Shown here: piece after piece, positions 33,701-43,675 of the stretch
Numbering within the stretch: position 1 is the stretch's first letter
How the letters are laid out: each line of letters opens with the position of its first letter
Source: Heloderma charlesbogerti
Lineage: Eukaryota; Chordata; Lepidosauria; Squamata; Helodermatidae
DNA: 64,000 bases
Assembly (NCBI GenBank): GCA_026122225.1
Contig: JANEZZ010001568.1
Span: 1-64,000 of the forward strand
Direction: 5' to 3'
Notes under the pieces: generated by a model
Seen by the model: the letters and a program-made list of their open reading frames with translations, nothing else
Told to the model about the DNA's origin: nothing
Databases searched by the model: none
Position numbers and translations under genes: made by a program

Positions 33701-36700
33701 TACTTGTAAAGCCTCATCAGACAGCCACTTGGCTTTCTTGCATTTCTTTTTCTTTGGGATGGATTGAGTTGCTGCCTCCTGAACAATGTTACGGACCTCC
33801 GTCCATAGTTCCTCAGGCACTCTGTCTATCAGGTCTAATCCCTGAAATCTATTCCTCACCTCCACTGTATATTCATCAGGGATATGATTTAGGTCATACC
33901 TGAACGGTTTAGTGGTTTTCCCGACGTTCTTCAATTTAAGCCGAAATTTTGCAAGAAGCAGGTCATGATCTGAGCCACAGTCAGCTCCAGGTCTTGTTTT
34001 TACTGACTGTATGGAGCTTCTCCATCTTTGGCTGCAAAGGACATAATCAATCTGATTTCGATATTGACCATCTGGTGATGTCCATGTGTAGAGTCATCTC
34101 TTGTGCTGTTGGAAAAGAGTGTTTGCTATGATCAGCGTGTTCTCTTGGCAAAACTCTATTAGCTTTTGTCCTGCTTCATTTTGTACACCAAGGCCATGCC
34201 TGCCTGTTATCCCGGTGATTTCTTGACTTCCTACTTTAGCATTCCAATCCCCTATGATGAAGAGGACATCTTTTTTTGGTGTTAGTTCTAGAAGGTGTTG
34301 TAGGTCTTCATAGAACCGATCAACCTCAGCTTCTTCGGCCTCAGTGGTTGGGGCATAGACTTGAATTACTGTGATGTTGAATGGTTTGCCTTGGATTCGT
34401 ACTGAGAGCATTCTATCATTTTTAAGATTGTACCCCAGTACTGCTTTTCCCACCCTTTTGTTCACTATGAGTGCTACTCCATTTCTTCTAAGGGATTCTT
34501 GCCCACAATAGTAGATATGATGGTCACCTGAATTAAATTCGCCCATGCCTGTCCATTTTAGTTCGCTGATTCCCAAGATGTCGATGTTCAATCTTGCCAT
34601 CTCATGTTTGACCACCTCCAGCTTACCTTGATTCATTGATCTGACATTCCAGGTTCCTAAACAATATTGTTCTTTACAGCATCGGATTTTCTTTTCACCA
34701 CCAGACACATCCACAGCTGAGTGTCCTTTCGGCTTTGGCCCAGCCGCTTCACTCTTTCTGGCGCTACTTGGAAATACCCTCTGCTCTTCCCCAGTAGCAT
34801 ATTGGACACCTTCCGACCTGAGGGGCTCATCTTCCGGCGTCATATCTTTTAGCCTTGTGATACTTTCCATGGGGTTTTCTTGGCAAGAATACTGGAGTGG
34901 GTTGCCATTTCCTTCTCCAGTGGACCACATTTTGTCAGAACTCTCTGCCATGACCTGTCCGTCTTGGGTGGCCCTGCACGGCATAGCTTATGGCTTCACT
35001 GAGTTACGCAAGCCCCTTCGCCACAACAAGGCAGTGATCCATGAAGGGGCAAGTTCTGGTACCAGGCAATAAATGGCCCGTCACACCAACTGCTGAGTGA
35101 ACCAACCCAACCAAAATAACCAGGGACACATACTGGATGGAAAACCTCCACACAAACCAGGTTCTAGGATTTGTTCCAGGCAATAAATATTATTCTGGGA
35201 AAATGGGCCAGAATGCAAATTTCCTAGTTAGCTAAACTAAATTTCCCCACAACAAAAAATCAGAACACATCCTCAGGAACCACATTCTGAGATCTGTTGC
35301 AGCAGGCAACTTAACATATTTTTGAAAAATGGTCTGGAATGCCAATTTCCCAGGTGGTGAAACCAACCGAATTCAAACATTGGACACTGTCTGAAATTAT
35401 CTATGACTTAAATAAGGGTATTTGGGGCAATAGGCCATTGAGGAGGTCAGATTGCCGGTTCCGATGCATCCTTGCCCAGAAATTGACATACGGTATTGGA
35501 TCCAATGGGAGTACGTAGCCTAAAAGGCTCAGGTTTAAAGCCTCCCAAGCCATGTAACTTTCCACTGTCTGACTCACACACACAGGGAAAGATTAAGGAG
35601 ACATGCTGGAATTGTTTTCTGGGGTAAATTAGACCAAAATAGTTGGTTGAACAGACAAATTTAATTTGACGATGTCAAATGCTACTTAGTAAGGCTAAGA
35701 GTTAAAGGCAAGTTTCTGTAGATGTTTGAGTGTTTCGATTCCGTTACATTCCTGCAATAGCCATTAAAGGTGGCTTTTCAGTCTGACAATGAGTGGTTTT
35801 TCTGGACGTTTTGTGGCTTATCGTATCGATCCCATCTAGTCTGGGCTGCCTGGTGAGTTTGGCCCGGAACGGCAACTGAAACTTGAAGAGGGATTGCTGC
35901 CCAGAATGGATACTGGAACGGGGTTGCTGTGGATGTTTTGTGGCTTATTGGGCCCCCACCGTGCAGTGATGTGTGACTGGTGAGTGTGGCTGATTTCGCT
36001 CATTCGGAAGCGGCGGTTCCGGGCTGTTCTGGGCATTACGAGATTAGTAGTAATACGATATTGGAAGGGTTTTCGTTCTAAAGTATTGTTCTCAAGAGTC
36101 TCTAACACCTGCCACTATTTTTGGCATAGTTGTTTTTTTTTCCAATCCAGGGCCCTTTCTGGCCGGTTGTGGCTTTCACACTGTCCCGTCGTCAGTGTGC
36201 CTGGGGCTTCACAGAGCACGAGCGGGGAGGTCCCTGCCCCAAGGAGCTTCCAGTCCGGAACTGGGCCTGGGGAAGCAGCAGAGGGAGGGCAGGGGAGGGG
36301 AGGCCGGGGGGGGCACGAAGCGGGGGGGGGCTCCGAGTGCCTGCTCCGGCTGGGGGTGCTTCGGCTCGGCCAGAGCTCACGAGAGGAAGGACAAGGGTGC
36401 CCAGGGCGGTCCTGCCCTCGCCTGTGTCCCGGGAGGGGCTTTGCTTCTGCCGAGTTGCAGCAGCAGTAAAAGCCCGGAGTTCTTGAGGCCGTTTTCTGCT
36501 TCGGGACACGAGGATACCTGAAGAGCCCCGAGGCTGGATCAGGCGCACGGCGCGCCCAGTCCGGCGTTCCGTTCACACTGCGGCCACCCGGCTGCCCGCG
36601 GAACCCACCAGCAGGGCCTGCGCGCGGCAGCGCCTCCCGCCCATGTTCCCCGGCACGTGCCGCGCACGGCTCGCTGCCTCTGGTCCGGGGGCGGCGCACG

Positions 36701-39538
36701 GCCCCGTTCTTCTCCACCGGGGAGGCGCACAAAAGGGGCGCCCTGACGGCCCCAGACGTGCCTTCCTGAGCCGCAGGTGTGTCGGTCTCCGGGTTAAAAA
36801 CCTCTCGGGGCAACAGCCCTCGCTGCGGCGCCCCCCGCGGGCTGAGGGCGGGCGCAGGTCCTGCCCCGCCGAGGGGCTGGCCGGAGTTGATGGACGTGGG
36901 GGGCAGCGGGGTCTCCCTGACGGCCCCTCCCCTCCCCCCGCAGCCCCCCAGTTCCTGTACCAGGCCAAGTCCGAGTGCCGCTTCGCCAACGGGACGGGCC
37001 GGCAGCCGCAGGCGCGCTTCCTCGACAGGTACTTCTACGACCGGCAGGAGCTCGTGCGCTTCGACAGCCACCGCGGGGTCTTCGAGGCCCTCTCGCCGCT
37101 GGGGGAGCCCGACGCCGCGTACTGGAACGGCCGGAGGGAGCTTCTGCAGGACGCGCGGGCCGCGGTGGACTACTTCTGCCGGCACAACTACATGACGGCC
37201 CAGAGTGGGCGCATGGTCGGGAGGAGAAGTGAGTCTGTCCGGGAGGGGGAGGGCGAGGGGGAGGGCGACCCCCGTCTCTGCAGCCCCCCCCCCACTGAAC
37301 CGGCTTCCTCGGCCTCCTGCCGCCCCGGCCCCTCCCCAGACCTCCCGCAGCCCAGCCCCCCCCTCGGAGCCCCGCCCGTGGCCCCCAGCTGCGACCCCCC
37401 CCACACTCTCCATCCCCAGCCGCCGTCGCCGTGCATAACGGTGACGACGGCAACAGCGGGGCAGCGGCTTCTCTTTCCTGCAGCGCCTCCCGGAAGGGCT
37501 CCGCATGTTTCGAAAGAGGCATGTGAAAAGATTTCCCTCCCGTGCATGAAGCATCTCTAATGAGAAATGAACTAGCCAGAAGAAGAGGCAAAGAAGCCAC
37601 GTCCCAGTACGACAGGGGTGATTCTGGCCACCAAGACATCCCAGTGGGGACAGCGGTGTGCTCCCTGACACTAGGCCAGGGCGCAAACCAGCGATCCGTG
37701 CGCACATGTCCAACACCGCAGGAACATGACAGTGGGCAACTGAGCAAGGGCCTGTCTCCACACGCCATGCATGCATTGAATGGGACACGTCAACCCTGTA
37801 GCTCATCCACTCAAGAACCCCGTCCAGGCACTCTTCACAATAACACACCCCTTTGTTCAGCACACCCAGGACGCAATCCCAGGCATGTTTGGACGGGAAG
37901 AGAGCCCGACGGTATCGGGAGTCAGGCTAGGGAACGCTGGGAGCTGTGCACCTTCTTTCTAAACAATCTTGGATTGCGCCCCACATTTTCATCTTCCCTC
38001 CTGCAATATTGCCTACTTTATCCGTGGAGGGTTTTTTCCTTTTTCCAAATGAATCAGGATGATCTTCTCTGCCCTTCTTTTGGCAATTTATCTTACAGTT
38101 TCATAGGTAAACTCTGGAAGAGAAAGACGGACTGTGGTATTATCGACATTTAGCCAGCAATCCCGCACCTACTTTCCTGGGAGTAAGCCCCGCTGATCAC
38201 AGTGGGACTAACTTCTGAGTGCTGACTGCACCGTTAATGGCTGAAATACAGCCAAATGCAGCCCTCTGAGCTCAGTGGGGCTTCCCTCTGAGTAGAATTG
38301 TATAAGATCGCAGTGTAGGGCAAATATATTAAGATCATGCGAATAGATATATAAAAGGCTCCCAGAGCCGTTGTCAATCAACCAGAAAACAAAGCAGCCC
38401 AGGCCCATGGAACTAGAAAGACATGACGCAAAAGGAAAAGGGGTTGGGGAGGGAAGAGGGAGAAATTGAGCAGATTTCCTTGCATGTCCCACTTGTTTTA
38501 GCCCTCATAGCCACTCAGTAGCCTTCCAAAAACCAGTAGCTGGGGCATAATCATAAAAAGCAACACGGCTGCTCCCCCCACTTTACCCCCTCCTAATTTG
38601 AGCACTCCGGGAGAGAATGCAGGACAGGAAGGCCTGGCGTGCTATGGTCCATGGGGTCACAAAGAGTCGGACACGACTGAACAACAATTTGTGCACAGGA
38701 AATCAGCCAGGAGCAGGCTAACGTGTTCCTTTTCTTGTTCTGCCTCGGCTTCTCTGTGTCTCTCTTGAACGTCCTTCTTCTTTCCTTCCAGCTAAGCCCA
38801 CTGTCACCATCTCCCCCACCAAGGAAGACCCCGTCTCCCCCCACACCCTCCTGCTTTGCACAGTGACAGGATTTTACCCCTTGGAGATCGAGATCAAGTG
38901 GCTGAAGAACGGGCAGGAGGAGAAGGAAGGGGTCGGCTACGGGGAAGAGCTCCGGAATGGAGACTGGACGTTCCAGACCCAGGTGATGCTGGAGACGAGG
39001 CCCGAGCGCAGAGACGTCTACACCTGCCAGGTGGAGCACACCAGCCTGGAGACGCCCATCACCGTGCAGTGGGGTATGAGCCCCCCTCCCTCCCCCTGTC
39101 CCCTGGAGACATAATCCTGCAAACAGGAATTCCCCATTCCTGTGTCTGTCCTGGTCAGGCTGCAGAAAGGCCCCACACTCTGCCCTTTCTCCAGGGTGTT
39201 CATAGTGGGAGCCAAGGTTTGAGATGTGCCTTGCTGATGACCACATGGAATCATTGTGCCTGTAAACTGCTCTAGTAGCAGCCTGTCTACGCCACTTGCT
39301 GGGGAACATGGGTGGGAGGGGGCTGCTGTGCTCCTGTCCTGCTTGTGGGCTTCCCACTGGGGCCTCTGGGGGCCAGTGTGGGAACAGGATGCTTCTCCTT
39401 CACAGAGCCGCGGACTTCGGACTCTGCCAGGAACAAAGTGTGGACGGGGGTGGTGGGGGCCGTGCTGGGCGTGGTCTTTGTGGCCGTGGGACTCTCCCTC
39501 TACCTGAAGAGCAGGAAAGGTAAGTGTGTGTGTGTGTG

Positions 39539-39580
<42 letters not shown>

Positions 39581-40561
39581 GTGGCACAAGAGGGACCTGG
39601 TGGGGAGGGGATCAAGGAAATGAGAGTAGGGGTTGCCTGCTCTCTCCCGTTCTTCACCCCCAGCAGAAGCTATCCAGGAATCTCCCAGCTTCTGCTCCCC
39701 CAGGTTCCACCTGGATGAGACCCTTTTAAAAGATTGGGGCCTGATCCAAGGAGAGTGACCGCCCTCCTCCTAGTGTAGTGGCTAAGAGACTTGAGTGGTG
39801 AATTGGGAAGCCCCCAGTTTATTTATTTATTTATTTATTTATTGCATTTATACCCCGCCTTTCTCCCTCTTGCAAGGAACTCAAGGCGGCTTACATTATC
39901 CTCCTCTCTCCTGAACTCACCAGGTGGCCTTGGGCAAGCTGCTCTCTCTCAGCCTCGGTCTCCCCAGCTGCAGTATGGGGGACAATAACACTGGCATACC
40001 TTACAGGGTTGTTGTCGTCAGGTTTAGATCACTTGAAAGCACCACTGAAATGTTCAGCATTATTACCGCCTGCTCTGACTGGCCATGGCTCTCCGGGGTC
40101 TGGGGGAGAGAGAAGGATCTTCCCGCTCATCTCCTCCTGGCGTTCTTTCTTCACTGGAGCTGTCAGGACTGGACCTGGGTGGGCCTCCTGCATGCCAAGG
40201 AGCGCTGAGCTGTGCCCCCTCCCCTCCCCCAAATCCACATGCTGGCACTTGCTCAGACCCTGCGCTGGTTCTTGGGAGTTTCTGGCCCCAGGAAGGGGGT
40301 CCTTGTGCCTCAGTGCCAGCCCACCTTCCAGGAAAACAGGGGGTCTCTGAAGAGGGGTTGCTTGGAAAGATCCCCCTCTAGTAGAGGTCAGTGCAGCTGC
40401 TGGGCCCAGAAGGCAGTTACTGTTTTGCAACAATACCGGGTTTTGGCTGCGCAGAGAAAAGAGGCACGAGAGGTTTGTGCTTTGTGGGGCAGTTCATGGT
40501 GGAGGGAAGGAGGGGTGATGTTGCCATCCAAATAAACAGCACCGCCCTTAAATGGGTTTAA

Positions 40562-40598
<37 letters not shown>

Positions 40599-41686
40599 GC
40601 AACACCCATCCAGCAACCTGCAGGTAAGATCACTGCACAACTCCCCAAGTCCCTGTGTTTATTTTTATCCTTCCTTTCCAAAAACACTTTGCTCAAGTGG
40701 CTGACAAATGCTTTAAAATGACCTCACAAAGCCAGCGTCCAGAGTGTGTCCAGAAGCCGCTGCCCTGTGAGTCTCTTACAGCAGAAACTACCAAGCGTCT
40801 TGTGACACTTGAAAGAGTTTATGGGCAGAGCCCACTTCCTCAGATGTGTGAAGGGCTATCCTCAGTTTGTTTGATTTTAATACTAAGATACAGCTTAATA
40901 TATTTAAATTGCTTACAGTTTACATATAACAATAATAAAATCACAGCTTAAAACCCTATTAAAACAATTGCAACTACTACTACAAGAACAGTATAAAAAA
41001 CAGTAAAAAGCAGCAGCAGCATGATCAGTTATGAATATTACAAGCCAGATTAATAATAAGGCAGGTGAGAGATGTATGTGGAAACAGAGGGGGGAAATCC
41101 AATCAGTGAGGCCCAGAGGTACTGAAATGCAAGGGTTGCTATGAGCAAAACTCTCATGTATATAAGATATGCACAGTGACAATTCACATCCACGAGAAGT
41201 TGAGATCATACAGCCTTCCTAGCGTTGCTACGTTAACACTTCCAAAGTTGCAGATACATCCCTGGTCTCAGTTAAGCCCTAAATGGATAAAATCAAACTT
41301 GCTGATCATTCGAAGTCAGAGAACTTTATTCTGGAGCCTCCCTTGACAGCCGGATTGTCAAAATATGGCAACCTTTGGATCAGCAGGAAAGCGCCGAAGG
41401 AGGCTGACGTCGTGGGGGTCCTCCTCGCTTGGCTGCAGCCCCCTGACCTGCACTGCATGACATTCTGGGACATCCATCAGCCCTTCTGTGTGGGTTAGTG
41501 GTGGGGTGTGAGGGGTTGCAGTGGCCAGGGGGTGAATGGGAGAGCCCCAGGGCGAGTAAATATTCCCGACCATCTTCTGTTCTCACACACCATCCAGATA
41601 TGTAGGTTCCTGTGTATTTACGCATTTTACTGTGCAGTTTCCTTTTCTTCTCCCCTCTCTTCTCCCCCCCAGCACTCATCAGCTAG
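27616..41686 (+). CDS. MHC class II beta chain gene B, complete
   Basis: Exons: 27616-27706, 36944-37228, 38792-39073, 39406-39519, 40600-40623, 41673-41686. The spliced frame is 810 bp (269 residues). Order: signal peptide, beta-1 peptide-binding domain, beta-2 Ig domain, connector/transmembrane helix, short tail. It forms the class II beta chain of the surface heterodimer that presents peptides to CD4 T cells. Key features are kept: beta-1 cysteines (SECRF and YFCRH), the NGT glycosylation site, AAYWN and the RHNY motif that contacts peptide backbone, and the Ig cysteine pair. All introns are GT-AG, phase 1. Odd points: a 285-bp exon 2 instead of the usual 270, and a 9.2-kb intron 1 holding a full-length BovB and a foldback-like array. 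No break is seen, so it is probably expressed; the exact locus is unassigned. Confidence 0.93.
27707..31419 (+). other. gene B intron 1, first part
   Basis: GC-rich at first, then repeats of a CCCTGCAGTGTTGTCCA-type motif (28830-28990), a MIR/L2-like tail (29540-29670) and AT-rich sequence near 30200-30300. Shared with gene C and, in decayed form, with 17211-21000. No coding signal. Confidence 0.7.
30635..30745. repeat. palindromic reptile MITE
   Basis: CTGGGGCCCTCCGGATG...GGACTTCAACTCCCATCA and ...GGGAGTTGTAGTCCAAAACA...GGAGGGCAC form near-complementary halves. Copies at 6370-6460, 42690-42800, 42860-42960 and 63930-64000. Confidence 0.65.
31420..36030. repeat. foldback-like array split by BovB
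   Basis: Degenerate tandem units of roughly 110-155 bp with key words CCCGGAACGGC, AGCCAAATCAGCCAAA and CTCCACA..AACC occupy 31420-31821 and 35060-35400. The outermost right unit (about 35910-36025) is the reverse complement of the outermost left one (31425-31540). This gives terminal inverted repeats with internal tandem subrepeats. No transposase is seen. Confidence 0.55.
31822..35050 (-). mobile_element. full-length BovB (RTE) LINE
   Basis: A 3.23-kb element flanked by direct repeats AAGTTCTGG (31813-31821 and 35051-35059), with 3' tail of TTG/CAA triplets at 31822-31840. One frame runs from 34984 to 31841 (about 1047 codons). N-terminal apurinic-type endonuclease: LGTWNVRSMN, SELKWTG, IIGDWNAKVG and, after the stop, ADCGSDHDLL. 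RT: VQAGFRRGRGTRDQIANI, FCFIDYAKAFDC, RQGCILSPCLFNLY, catalytic YADD (32600-32611). The only in-frame stop is a TGA at 34094-34096, probably a decayed CpG arginine codon. It sits in gene B intron 1, antisense to the gene. Confidence 0.95.
36031..36943 (+). other. gene B end of intron 1, CpG-rich
   Basis: CpG density rises towards exon 2; minus-strand open frames here (including one of 582 codons across exon 2) are shadows of GC-rich sequence. Ends CCTCCCCCCGCAG. Confidence 0.6.
36944..37228 (+). CDS. gene B exon 2, beta-1 peptide-binding domain
   Basis: 285 bp, encoding APQFLYQAKSECRFANGTG, then RFLDRYFYDRQELVRFDS, the LGEPDAAYWNGRRELL helix and VDYFCRHNYMT. Cysteines pair between ECR and FCR; the glycosylation site NGT is present; tryptophan of AYWN and HN of RHNY are the conserved peptide-contact residues. 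Relative to the common 270-bp exon it has one extra residue at the start, three between NGT and RFL (36997-37014, residues GRQPQA) and one near the end. Frame is open, so the extra residues are in-frame changes, not damage. Confidence 0.95.
37229..38791 (+). other. gene B intron 2
   Basis: Starts GC-rich, then unremarkable sequence with a BovB tail at 38598-38690 (GAGAATGCAGGACAGGAAGG...GACACGACTGAACAACAA), sense orientation, too short to be more than a truncated insertion. Ends TTTCCTTCCAG. Confidence 0.8.
38792..39073 (+). CDS. gene B exon 3, beta-2 immunoglobulin domain
   Basis: 282 bp. KPTVTISPTKED, LLLCTVTGFYP (first cysteine), IKWLKNGQEE, VYTCQVEH (second cysteine), ending TPITVQWG across the junction. 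It is very close to gene A exon 3 in both DNA and protein, including flanking intron sequence, which suggests recent common origin or gene conversion. Confidence 0.95.
39406..39519 (+). CDS. gene B exon 4, connecting peptide and transmembrane segment
   Basis: 114 bp after TTCACAG. EPRTSDSARNKVW, then a glycine-rich membrane helix (GVVGAVLGVVFVAVGLSLYL) and KSRK. Followed directly by GTAAGTGTGTGTG and a (GA)n tract at 39542-39577. Confidence 0.94.
39776..40060 (+). repeat. MIR-like SINE in intron 4, interrupted by another repeat
   Basis: Same MIR as at 3858-4080, but 39818-39912 holds an insertion that starts with (TTTA)n and contains ATACCCCGCCTTTCTCCC and CTCAAGGCGGCTTACAT, a common reptile repeat motif. 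Confidence 0.65.
40564..40597. repeat. (CT)n microsatellite forming the exon 5 polypyrimidine tract
   Basis: About 17 CT units run straight into the TAG acceptor at 40597-40599 of exon 5. Gene A has ordinary CTCTCTCTCCTTTTAG there. Confidence 0.9.
40600..40623 (+). CDS. gene B exon 5, cytoplasmic tail
   Basis: 24-bp micro-exon encoding ATPIQQPA, donor GTAAGA at 40624. Confidence 0.87.
40624..41672 (+). other. gene B intron 5
   Basis: About 1 kb, AT-rich, parallel to gene A intron 5, no coding signal. Acceptor TCTCCCCCCCAG. Confidence 0.7.
41673..41686 (+). CDS. gene B exon 6, C-terminus and stop
   Basis: A-L-I-S followed by TAG at 41684-41686, identical in sense to gene A. Confidence 0.88.
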
Positions 41687-42472
41687 TCCTTCCAGCTCTG
41701 AGTCCCAACATGGACAACATCTCTTTGGATCGCTTCTGGAGCTCTTTCTTTTACTGCGTTCCTTGGAGGATGCAAAACGGAGGAGGGAGGAAGAGAGAAA
41801 AGAGAATCTGCAGCTTGGACCTCCTCCTCCTGCCACCTCCCACTGGCTGGCTTCTGCTAATTTGGGGGTTTGGGGGAGGGGAGGGGGCTTCATCTTGCAA
41901 CATTTTAAACTTTGATTATGGGTTGCTGGGGTGGAGGGGAGAGAGATGGGAGGCAGATTAATCCTGCCACGTGCTGAGAAGATCTTTATCCTTCCCTGGA
42001 TTTCTGGTCAGGAGCAGAAAACTAGCCAGATTCTCCTCCTCACCAGGCAGAACCATACAGATGACCCCCTTCCCAGATGGGAATGACATTCACTCCCGGG
42101 TCAGGTGTCTCAGTGCACCCAGAACTGCTGCATCTGTCAGTCACGTTAGGCATTCTGAAAAGCATCACTAAAACGTTCAAGCAGATTCCTCTCTAAGTTG
42201 ATTTACTACTAATTAAAACTGTTGTTTCCTGTTCCTTGAGCAGCAGGAAATCACAAGATTTAGTTGACCGGCACTGAAAAATTATCCATGTACTGTTAGG
42301 GGAGGGGCTGTAGCTCCGTGGTACACCACTTGTTTTGCATGCACAGTGTCCCAGTTTGAATCTCCAGCAGCATCTCCAGCCAGGGCTGGAAGAGGCCTCT
42401 CTCTCTCTCTCTCTCTCTCTCAATCTCTCTGCATGAACCCCTGGAGATTTAATCCATAATATTACAAATAAA
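41687..42472 (+). other. gene B 3' UTR and candidate poly(A) signal
   Basis: Similar to gene A 3' UTR in its first few hundred bases. A tRNA-derived SINE head is at 42296-42400, with a (TC)n tract at 42399-42422. The first AATAAA is at 42467-42472, just after the SINE, so the transcript may use a repeat-provided signal. Confidence 0.5.
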
Positions 42473-42689
42473 CAATCTTTTAACCCTCCGTGTCATGTTG
42501 TCTCACTGAACTCTGCCACAGGGAAACACGGGTAGGTGGAGGGGGAATGGAGGCAAGGGCTGATTGACACACGTGAGGACAGGGACCCCGTCGGACTCAT
42601 CTGCACTGGACAAGCCATGCGCTACTTTGCTGTGCTGGATTAATTTCTCTGGCAAGGCAGTTTCCCACACTCTCGCTATCCACTTTTGC

Positions 42690-42960
42690 ACAGGTGTTTT
42701 TGACTACGATTCCCATGCTCCCGGAGCATTGGCCCTGCTGTCTGGGGTGTAGGGGAGTTGTAGCCCAAAATATCTGGCGGGTACCACATTGCCTCCCCTG
42801 GTGCAGACAATGCTGGACACGGTGGATCTGGGGCTGGCTCTGAAGGCCTCATGGTATCCACTATCACAGCCTTCCTCAGCCTGGCACCTTCCAGATGTGC
42901 TGGACTACAATGCCTATCCTCCCCAACCACCAGGCCACTCACCTGAAGGGCACACGCTTG
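42690..42960. repeat. two palindromic MITE copies
   Basis: 42690-42800 and 42860-42960 carry the GACTACGATTCCCATGCTCC / GTTGTAGCCCAAAATATCTG type halves seen at 30635. Confidence 0.55.
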
Positions 42961-43054
42961 GGGAAAAGGGGGCACTTCTGTTTCCATCGTTCGTATTGTT
43001 GGCCCCTTTTCACTGTGGAGAGCGATTCTTCTCCGTTAGAATATCAGGCAAATG

Positions 43055-43244
43055 TCCCAGAGTGCAGGACACGGAATAATGGGCTCAAGTGACAGGAAGC
43101 CAGATTCCGGCTGAACATCAGGAAAAACTTCCTGTTAGAGCAATACGACAGTGGAACCAATGACCTAGGGAGGCGGTGGGCTCTCCCACACTGGAGGCGT
43201 TCAAGACGAGGCTGGACAGCCATCTGTCAGGGATGCTCTGACTT
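43055..43244 (+). mobile_element. CR1 LINE 3' end, 5' part (split by ERV2)
   Basis: Sense CR1 3' sequence (GGAAGCCAGATTCCGGCTGA, GAGGCTGGACAGCCATCTGT). It resumes at 48359-48442 after the provirus and ends with GATTCTATGATTC. Confidence 0.85.
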
Positions 43245-43653
43245 TGTAGCAGCCATGTCGGGGGTCAGACTAAGTGGTCTCATGTTCTTGCTGAGCTAGC
43301 ATAGTTTGGCAGGAACAGCAATGTAGAGACTTCCTCTGTCAGCAAGCCGAATTGCACAACACAGTCATGATTTTGCCTTTTTGCTTACTGCAAGACTGTA
43401 TCCTTGTTCTCAAGATAGAATGTCCTATGGCCCATTTCCTGTACTATAAACAACTGTACCAACTGTAAAACCGCAGGAGAGGGGGTGGGAGAAAGGGTCG
43501 CTTGTGTGTCATCATCTCTATAAAAGTAATGTGTGGCTATGCCTCGGGGCTTTTGGCTCTTTGGAAAAGATTCCAGCCATAAGCCCGCGCGTTAAATAAA
43601 GAATACTCAGTTTTCTTTACTCCGTGGTCTCTCTGACTCTGATTTCTGCTACA
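43245..43653 (+). mobile_element. ERV2 5' LTR
   Basis: TG...CA ends in a six-base inverted repeat, TATAAAA at 43519-43525 and AATAAA at 43595-43600, giving U3-R-U5 order. Confidence 0.95.
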
Positions 43654-43657
43654 TAAA

Positions 43658-43675
43658 TGGTGCCGTGACTTGGAT
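43658..43675 (+). other. ERV2 primer-binding site, tRNA-His type
   Basis: TGGTGCCGTGACTTGGAT, four bases after the LTR, differs at one position from the tRNA-His primer site known from HERV-H-like elements. Confidence 0.8.

Noticed and set aside
36115..37863. 582-codon minus-strand open frame
   Set aside because: It lies antisense to class II exon 2 and GC-rich flanks; composition keeps stops away. The text is low-complexity and has no family motif.
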